Shown piece by piece: positions 55,755 through 61,611 of a DNA stretch of 64,000 bases (positions are counted from its first letter, which is position 1; each line of letters starts with the position of its first letter). The position numbers and the translations under genes are program-made. The notes below the pieces were generated by a model. The model had not been told where the DNA came from. It did no database searches and saw only the letters and a list, made by a program, of their open reading frames with translations. This DNA comes from CAVSJA01 sp963728145 (GTDB taxonomy: Bacteria; Bacteroidota; Bacteroidia; Chitinophagales; Chitinophagaceae), in assembly GCA_963728145.1 (NCBI GenBank), contig CAVSJA010000006.1:806001-870000 (forward strand). The letters are read 5' to 3'.

Positions 55755-56855
55755 ATGAAAAAACTGGATTGGTACATATTAAAGAAGTTTGTCTTCACAA
55801 CTTTCTTCATCTTATTGATGATGTCATTGATCGCATGCGTTATTGATGCAAGTGAAAAAACCGATGATTTCGTAAAGGCTGGAGTAACCACTTATCAGAT
55901 CATTACTGAATATTATGCAGGATTCGTTCCATTTATCATATCGATGATTTTTCCGCTGATGGTTTTTATCGGGGTGATCTTTTTCACCTCAAAAATGGCC
56001 AGCCGGACTGAGATTGTAGCAATTATTGCAAGTGGGGTTCATTTCAATCGCTTCTTACGTCCTTATTTGATCGGGGCAGTGATACTCGGTGGCAGTTTCT
56101 GGTATGCGAATCAATACCTTATTCCAAAAGCGAATGTATTGAGAGGAAATTTTCAGTCAACCTATATCGATAGCCGAAATTCATACGAGATCGGTCAATA
56201 CTATAGCAAGGGAAATAATTATTATGTCCGGCTTGACTCAAATACCTATGCGGGATTGAGAAGTTATGATACCAGCTCCAAGACAGCCAATAATGGTTTT
56301 TTTATGGAAAAGATGTCTGGAAACAAAATGGTTTATAATATACGTGCTGATTATATTAAATGGGATACCGCGAAAAAAGGATGGCGTGCGGAGAATGTGA
56401 TGGAGAGAAGGATCGATGGGTTGAAAGAAACCATCGAAATGAAGCCTACGATGGTTATCGCATTGAATGTGAAACCGAATGAAATAAGGCCTGACAAATA
56501 TCTTAAGGATAAGATGACCACACCTGAACTGATTCAATTCATCAAAGCAGAAGAAGCAAGAGGTTCAGAAGGATTGAACGAATATAAAGTTGAACGCTAT
56601 CGTCGCGATGCAACTGCTGTTTCAGTGATCATTCTAACCATGATCGGCGCTGCAGTTTCATCCCGCAAAACAAGGGGCGGTAGTGGACTCAACCTGGCAA
56701 TCGGAATTGTTACCGCTTCTATTTTTGTAATAATGGACAAATTCTCACTAACATTCTCTACCAAGGGCGATTTTCCTCCTATGCTAGCAGCGTGGATGCC
56801 GAATTTGATTTTCGGAGCAGTTGCTTTTTTCATGTACCGTTTGGCGCCGAAGTGA
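55755..56855 (+). CDS. LptF/LptG family permease (YjgP/YjgQ)
   Basis: 366 residues. Inner-membrane part of the ABC exporter that moves lipopolysaccharide to the outer membrane. N-terminal helix (YILKKFVFTTFFILLMMSLIACV), FPLMVFIGVIFFTSKMASRTEIVAIIASGVHFNRFLRPYL (family signature), a periplasmic beta-jellyroll middle, then three C-terminal helices (VSVIILTMIGAAVSSR, LAIGIVTASIFVIMDKFSLTF, ending AFFMYRLAPK). Start ATG 55755. A 17-unit 9-mer array begins one base after its stop. Confidence 0.94.
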   Translation: MKKLDWYILKKFVFTTFFILLMMSLIACVIDASEKTDDFVKAGVTTYQIITEYYAGFVPFIISMIFPLMVFIGVIFFTSKMASRTEIVAIIASGVHFNRFLRPYLIGAVILGGSFWYANQYLIPKANVLRGNFQSTYIDSRNSYEIGQYYSKGNNYYVRLDSNTYAGLRSYDTSSKTANNGFFMEKMSGNKMVYNIRADYIKWDTAKKGWRAENVMERRIDGLKETIEMKPTMVIALNVKPNEIRPDKYLKDKMTTPELIQFIKAEEARGSEGLNEYKVERYRRDATAVSVIILTMIGAAVSSRKTRGGSGLNLAIGIVTASIFVIMDKFSLTFSTKGDFPPMLAAWMPNLIFGAVAFFMYRLAPK

Positions 56856-56856
56856 C

Positions 56857-57120
56857 GGTTGACAGGGTTGACAAGGTTGACAGGGTTGACAAGGTTGACA
56901 AGGTTGACAAGGTTGACAAGGTTGACAAGGTTGACAAGGTTGACAAGGTTGACAAGGTTGACAAGGTTGACAAGGTTGACAAGGTTGACAAGGTTGACAA
57001 GGTTGACAAGGGGTTTACAAGTTAACAACTCCCAGCAGTTACCGCGAGAAAATAACAAGGAGAAATTCATACACATGTTTTCCCTTGTCAACCCTGTCAA
57101 CCTTATCAACTTGTCAACTT
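56857..57120. repeat. 9-mer tandem array (17 units) with inverted arm, locus 5
   Basis: 17 units of GGTTGACAR run without interruption from 56857 to 57009; units 1 and 3 end in G and the rest in A. After a spacer (57010-57079) comes the reverse arm TTGTCAACC, CTGTCAACC, TTATCAAC, TTGTCAAC at 57085-57120. The first unit begins one base after the LptF/LptG stop, and the array ends 38 bp before the citrate synthase ATG. The largest locus of this family and the most homogeneous. Confidence 0.95.
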
Positions 57121-57158
57121 TCTTAGTTAACTTAGCCCCCGTCTAAATAATAAAACAA

Positions 57159-58484
57159 ATGGGCGTTGTCAAGGATCTCTTCAAGAAAAAAGCAGATGCA
57201 GCAGCGGCGGAAATTCGTGATCTACTCAAGGAGCATGGCACAAAAAAAATTGGTGAAGTTCATTTATCCCAGGTCTACCAGGGAATGCGGGGAATTACCG
57301 GCCTTGTAAGTGAAACTTCATTACTGGATTCGAATGAAGGAATTCGTTTCAGGGGATACTCTATTCCGGAACTGCAACAAAAGTTGCCGAAAGCAAAGGG
57401 AGGATCTGAGCCCTTACCAGAAGGATTGTTTTATTTGATGCTGATCGGCGATCTCCCATCTGATGAAGAAGCGAATCATATTACCAATGTTTGGCAAAGA
57501 AGAAGTCATGTGCCCAACCATGTTTTTGATGCAATTGATGCGCTTCCTTCATATGCACATCCGATGACCATGTTTGTGACGGGTGTGATGGCATTGCAAA
57601 CAGAAGGAAATTTTGCGAAAGAATATGCAAAAGGAATAAGCAAGAAAGATTACTGGAGTCCGGTATATGATGATTGCATGGATCTGATCGCAAGGCTTCC
57701 AAGAGTCGCTGCTTATGTATATCGTCGCAAGTATAAAGATGAAGAACATATCCAACCAAATGGTTTACTCGATTGGGCTGGAAACTTCGCGCATATGTTG
57801 GGTTATGAAAATGAGGAATTCAAGGAGTTGATGCGATTGTATATGACCATTCACTCGGATCATGAGGGTGGTAACGTATCTGCACACGCTACCCATCTTG
57901 TTGGGTCTGCCTTAAGCGATCCATTCCTTAGTTATGCCGCAGGTATGAATGGCCTGGCTGGCCCCTTGCATGGACTCGCCAACCAGGAAGTGGTTAAATG
58001 GATCATGGAGATGCGTGAACATTTGAATACTGAATTACCAGGCAAAGACCAGATCGCAGAATATGTAAAGAAAACATTAAGCGAAGGCAAAGTGGTTCCG
58101 GGCTATGGACATGCGGTATTGAGAAAAACCGATCCAAGGTTTACCGCACAGATGGCATTTGGTAAAAAACATATGCCCGATGATCCGCTTGTTCAAACTG
58201 TATGGAATATCTATGAAGTAGTTCCACCCATTCTTCAATCAATGGGGAAAATTAAAAACCCCTGGCCTAATGTAGATGCACATAGTGGTGCTTTGTTGAT
58301 GCACTACGGAATGGTCGAGTATGAATATTACACTGTATTGTTCGCAGTGAGCCGCGCGTTGGGTGTACTTGCACAATTAATTTGGGCCCGCGCACTCGGC
58401 TTCCCCATCGAAAGACCCAAATCGGTTACAACGGAATTAGTAAAGAAATGGCTTAAGGGAGAGGATGAGATCTGGGGTGAGTAG
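57159..58484 (+). CDS. gltA: eukaryote-type citrate synthase
   Basis: 441 residues. Condenses oxaloacetate and acetyl-CoA in the TCA cycle. RGYSIPELQQKLPKA, NVSAHATHLVGSALSDPFLSYAAGMNGLAGPLHGLANQEV (catalytic His) and VVPGYGHAVLRKTDPR (second His and Arg), with catalytic Asp in NVDAHSGALL, are all of the mitochondrial/eukaryote-like (type I) citrate synthase, not the usual bacterial GltA. That is normal for Bacteroidota. The 5' leader is occupied by the 9-mer array. Confidence 0.95.
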   Translation: MGVVKDLFKKKADAAAAEIRDLLKEHGTKKIGEVHLSQVYQGMRGITGLVSETSLLDSNEGIRFRGYSIPELQQKLPKAKGGSEPLPEGLFYLMLIGDLPSDEEANHITNVWQRRSHVPNHVFDAIDALPSYAHPMTMFVTGVMALQTEGNFAKEYAKGISKKDYWSPVYDDCMDLIARLPRVAAYVYRRKYKDEEHIQPNGLLDWAGNFAHMLGYENEEFKELMRLYMTIHSDHEGGNVSAHATHLVGSALSDPFLSYAAGMNGLAGPLHGLANQEVVKWIMEMREHLNTELPGKDQIAEYVKKTLSEGKVVPGYGHAVLRKTDPRFTAQMAFGKKHMPDDPLVQTVWNIYEVVPPILQSMGKIKNPWPNVDAHSGALLMHYGMVEYEYYTVLFAVSRALGVLAQLIWARALGFPIERPKSVTTELVKKWLKGEDEIWGE

Positions 58485-58596
58485 TTGATTGGTTGATTGG
58501 TTGATTAGTTGATTGGTGGATTGGTTAAGGAGGGATTCAAATTATAATGTACGTATTTACCTAATCAACTAATCAACCAATCAACCAATCAACCAA
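58485..58596. repeat. 8-mer tandem repeat TTGATTGG with inverted arm
   Basis: Left arm 58485-58525: about five TTGATTGG/TTGATTAG units, beginning directly after the citrate synthase stop. Right arm 58560-58596: AATCAACTAATCAACC, AATCAACC, AATCAACC. The loop of about 35 nt contains GGAGGGATTCAAATTATAATG. Homologous to 43731-43765 and 13197-13258. Confidence 0.85.
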
Positions 58597-58625
58597 AAAA
58601 AAATAAACCCCGTAGACACGGGGTT
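58596..58625 (-). terminator. Rho-independent terminator of the REC-kinase operon
   Basis: Stem AACCCCGT/ACGGGGTT (58606-58613, 58618-58625), 4-nt loop. On the minus strand a T-rich tail (58605 leftwards, including nine T) follows. Confidence 0.93.
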
Positions 58626-58723
58626 CCTTCAGGGATTAAGAGAGCCATAACCGGGTATGACCCTTGTCATCACCCTTCTTCACATAAAAATAAAAGCAAG
58701 CAAGCAGTTGGACTTTAGAACAA

Positions 58724-59530
58724 TTATTTATTGTTGATTGGGATAGATATCTGTAATGAGCAACCCCTTCCTTTATCAGTCTTGAATTCAACCATACCTT
58801 TTAATTCTGCTACGCGTTGGAAAATATTGGTATGACCAAGTCCTTTGATATAAGTCTTCTGATCAAAACCAACCCCATCATCTTTAATACAAAAGAGGAG
58901 TTGATCTTTAACTACTTTCAGCGAAATAATAATGCTTTTGGCCTTGCTGTACTCGAGGACATTCTTCAGTTGTTCCTGGGCAATGCGGTATAAATTGATC
59001 CGGGCTAAAGAAGAAACGAATTCTTCATTAAAATCATGTTCGAATTGTACTATATATTTTCTGGTGAGCTTTATTTCATCGACCAGGCATTGTAATTCAT
59101 TGCTTAAGGAGTCTTTCAGGCAATGGTTACTGGTAAGCTTTCGGGAAATCATCCTGATCTCCTCATAAGCTTTTCGAACCAATTCACTGATCTTTTCCTG
59201 GATATCTTTATCCTGTTGGCTTGAAGGGACGATCATGTCCAGAAACAATCTTGCGGAAGCGAGGATTTGGTTTACATTGTCGTGGAGCTCGTAACCGATC
59301 AATTCTCTTTCCTTACGCCTGGCCTCCTGAACATGATGCCTTAACTCCAGTGCCATCGCTTCGGTTTCAAGCGCTGCGCCAGCAGATCGTTTTGTTTTTT
59401 TAAAACTAAAGGTATTTTCAAACGAAATGTGAGGGTGCCCATCGATTAGCGAACATTCGTTTTTGTTCGGAAACGTTTCATTGACGTACGCCATAAACAT
59501 TTCGTTTCGCTTCCTCATGTTATTCTCCAT
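58724..59530 (-). CDS. cytoplasmic HisKA_3 sensor kinase without sensor domain
   Basis: 268 residues. HisKA_3 phosphoacceptor box ERELIGYELHDNVNQILASARLFL (His in ELHDN) and HATPase with LYRIAQEQLKNVLEYSKAKSI, the G1 box DDGVGFD and a late Gly box (GLGHTNIFQRVAEL). Residues 1-50 are not a recognised sensor domain and there is no membrane helix, so the signal must come from a partner. It follows the REC-only protein by 36 bp and is ended by a strong terminator, so these two form an operon. Confidence 0.9.
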   Translation of the reverse strand: MENNMRKRNEMFMAYVNETFPNKNECSLIDGHPHISFENTFSFKKTKRSAGAALETEAMALELRHHVQEARRKERELIGYELHDNVNQILASARLFLDMIVPSSQQDKDIQEKISELVRKAYEEIRMISRKLTSNHCLKDSLSNELQCLVDEIKLTRKYIVQFEHDFNEEFVSSLARINLYRIAQEQLKNVLEYSKAKSIIISLKVVKDQLLFCIKDDGVGFDQKTYIKGLGHTNIFQRVAELKGMVEFKTDKGRGCSLQISIPINNK

Positions 59531-59566
59531 AATCCTTTTAATTAACAGCGAATACTAAAAGCTATG

Positions 59567-59944
59567 TCAGATTGGTTGTACTATTTTAGAAATGTATTCG
59601 GGGATAAGGTCGTAGTCCTTTGATTTATCAATAAAAAACAAAGCACCTAATGATGAGCAAAGATTCTTGTAATATTCATTTGCATGATTGCTGATAACAA
59701 TCACTTTTGTTTTTGGATACTTCCTTGAAATATGACGGAGCAATTCAATCCCGTTCTTATCCGGCAGACTAAGATCAAGTAATACGAGATCGGGTTTAAC
59801 TGATTCCAGTTTTTGCAAACCTTCTTCGAATGTACCCGCATGCGTAATCGGTCCAACCTGGTCAAGTTCATTGATCAGGTCTGTGATCCGGTGTCTTACC
59901 ATTTCTACATCATCCACTACCAGAATATTCATCTTCTTCTGCAT
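59567..59944 (-). CDS. single-domain response regulator (REC only)
   Basis: 125 residues. Receiver domain with VDDVEMVRH, phosphoacceptor Asp in DLVLLDLSLPDKNG and Lys in FFIDKSKDYD. No output domain. Such proteins act as phosphate shuttles or bind a partner. It leads the operon with the HisKA_3 kinase. ATG 59944 (MQKKMNILVVDD) was chosen over a longer start; ATG 59932 is also possible. Confidence 0.9.
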   Translation of the reverse strand: MQKKMNILVVDDVEMVRHRITDLINELDQVGPITHAGTFEEGLQKLESVKPDLVLLDLSLPDKNGIELLRHISRKYPKTKVIVISNHANEYYKNLCSSLGALFFIDKSKDYDLIPEYISKIVQPI

Positions 59945-59990
59945 TATGGGTCTAAAAAATCCATACAAAGAAAGGTATTGGGAAAAGAAA

Positions 59991-60058
59991 GAAATATAGA
60001 AGGTCTTACTATTCTCGGGTACTAAATACTACTAAGGCCCTGTAGTATTAGAACTACA
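59991..60058 (-). promoter_or_regulatory. TGTAGT-N6-ACTACA operator and -7-like box upstream of the REC gene
   Basis: Perfect 6-bp arms at 60041-60046 and 60053-60058, 97 bp upstream of the start. On the minus strand CATT precedes the dyad. A near-match TATATTTC (7 of 8 to TAnnTTTG) lies at 59998-59991, separated from the dyad by 42 nt. No -33 box is seen. The same layout is found upstream of the LuxR-type regulator at 60148-60768. Confidence 0.55.
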
Positions 60059-60147
60059 AATGAGCTTACCATTAATTTTACATTATCAATTAGTTCCCCG
60101 GACCGGAGTTTTTTGACCCATCGTTGACAAATTCGTAACGGAATCTA

Positions 60148-60768
60148 CTAGAGGTGATTTTCGATTACATATCGGGTGATCTCTGCATTACTTTTCATAT
60201 TCATCTTTTCGAGGATGCGGGAGCGATAGGTGCTGACTGTTGTTGGACTTAGATTTAATTCCTGCGAAATATCTGAAGTGGTTTTTCCGGCACCAATCAT
60301 TTTCAAAACGATCAATTCCCTATCCGATAGTATATCATGTGGCATGCTGTGACTGCCACTATCACTTGTTAGCTGATCAGCAATTGATGGGTTAAGGTAT
60401 TTCTTCCCCGACAGTACTTTTCTAACTGCATTGATCAGTTCTTCCTGCGCCATATCTTTTGAAAGGTATCCGGAAGCGCCGGCCTTGACTACCCGAATTG
60501 CATACTGATCTTCGGGATACATGCTCAATATAAGCACCGGGCAATCGGGAGAATTTTCTTTGATCTTTTTTAACGCATCGATTCCATTCACGCCAGGCAT
60601 GGCCAGGTCAGAAATAACAATATCCCAATGCGCATTCAGGGCTTTTTCCAATAAAACAATGCCGTCTTCTGCATCCTCAATCAATGCAAATGGATATTCT
60701 TCCCGTAAGATCTGTTTTAATCCAGTCCGGACAATTTCGTGGTCGTCGGCAATTAGTATTCGTAACAT
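60148..60768 (-). CDS. NarL/LuxR-type response regulator (B)
   Basis: 206 residues. Receiver with IADDHEIVRTGL, phosphoacceptor in IVISDLAMPGVNG, Lys in YLSKDMAQEEL, and a LuxR HTH (LSDRELIVLKMIGAGKTTSDISQELNLSPTTVSTYRSRILEKM). Close paralogue of regulator C (same receiver core, VRKVLSGKKY linker). ATG 60768 replaces an upstream TTG. Ends about 90 bp before the REC gene's operator. Confidence 0.93.
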   Translation of the reverse strand: MLRILIADDHEIVRTGLKQILREEYPFALIEDAEDGIVLLEKALNAHWDIVISDLAMPGVNGIDALKKIKENSPDCPVLILSMYPEDQYAIRVVKAGASGYLSKDMAQEELINAVRKVLSGKKYLNPSIADQLTSDSGSHSMPHDILSDRELIVLKMIGAGKTTSDISQELNLSPTTVSTYRSRILEKMNMKSNAEITRYVIENHL

Positions 60769-60812
60769 TGGGGACAAGGCCTAACAGGATTAATTACCTG
60801 TTTCGAATTCCC

Positions 60813-60881
60813 CAAAAATAGAATTCAGCAAATACGCATTAAGTAGAAGTAGAGCGTGATTGTTGTAGGATTTATACTACA
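60813..60881 (-). promoter_or_regulatory. TGTAGG-N6-ACTACA operator and -7 box upstream of regulator B
   Basis: Arms 60864-60869 and 60876-60881 (5 of 6 pair), 96 bp upstream of the start, preceded on the minus strand by CATT as at the REC gene. TATTTTTG at 60820-60813 is a full -7 match, 43 nt from the dyad. No -33 box at the usual spacing, which would suit an activator-dependent promoter. Confidence 0.55.
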
Positions 60882-60966
60882 AATGAATTTGCATTTTTTT
60901 GCAACAATATGCCAGATTGGTAGACTATTCCGGTAACGTTTATGCGAAAAATTGAGAGTTCTTATC

Positions 60967-61593
60967 TTAAATCAATTTATTTTCGAGAGCATAGCGAGTA
61001 AGGTCAGCATTACTTTTGAGACTCATCTTGTCCATGATCCTTGCCCGGTAGGTGCTGATGGTAGTAGAACCCAGTGACATCAGCGCTGCAATTTCACTGA
61101 CTGATTTTCCAGCAGCAAGCAGTTTCAACACATCGAATTCGCGATCGGAAAGTTGTTCATGCGGAGCGCCAACATTTTCCTGACCTAATTGAAGCGCGAG
61201 CTTTTCAACGAGTGTAGGTGTGATATATTTTTTTCCGGACAGGACTTTTCTTACTGCATTTACCAGTTCTTCCTGGGCCATGTCTTTTGAAAGGTATCCT
61301 GAAGCGCCGGATTTCAACACGCGCATGGCGTATTGCTCTTCCGGGTACATGCTTAGAATGAGTATGGGAAGTTTTGGATGTTGTTGTTTGATTTGGTTGA
61401 TAGCATCCAACCCGCTTCGTCCAGGCATAGAAAGATCCGTGATCACAATATCCCAATCCTGGCTAAGCGCTTTTTTTACCAGGCCTTCAGCATCCCCGGT
61501 TTCTTCAATAGTTGCAAATGGGAACTCTTCAACGAGAATCTGTTTTAGCCCTTTTCTAACTATACTGTGGTCATCTGCGATCAGAATCCGCAT
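60967..61593 (-). CDS. NarL/LuxR-type response regulator (C)
   Basis: 208 residues. Receiver IADDHSIVRKGL, phosphoacceptor in IVITDLSMPGRSG, Lys in YLSKDMAQEEL, LuxR HTH (LSDREFDVLKLLAAGKSVSEIAALMSLGSTTISTYRARIMDKM). Paralogue of regulator B. It starts 18 bp after the multi-PAS kinase stop and so is the likely cognate regulator in a kinase-regulator operon. Confidence 0.93.
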   Translation of the reverse strand: MRILIADDHSIVRKGLKQILVEEFPFATIEETGDAEGLVKKALSQDWDIVITDLSMPGRSGLDAINQIKQQHPKLPILILSMYPEEQYAMRVLKSGASGYLSKDMAQEELVNAVRKVLSGKKYITPTLVEKLALQLGQENVGAPHEQLSDREFDVLKLLAAGKSVSEIAALMSLGSTTISTYRARIMDKMSLKSNADLTRYALENKLI

Positions 61594-61611
61594 AGGCTAG
61601 AGATTACTTTA

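Noticed and set aside
56857..57009. Possible CRISPR array
   Set aside because: Units are 9 bp and contiguous, with no spacers, leader or cas genes.
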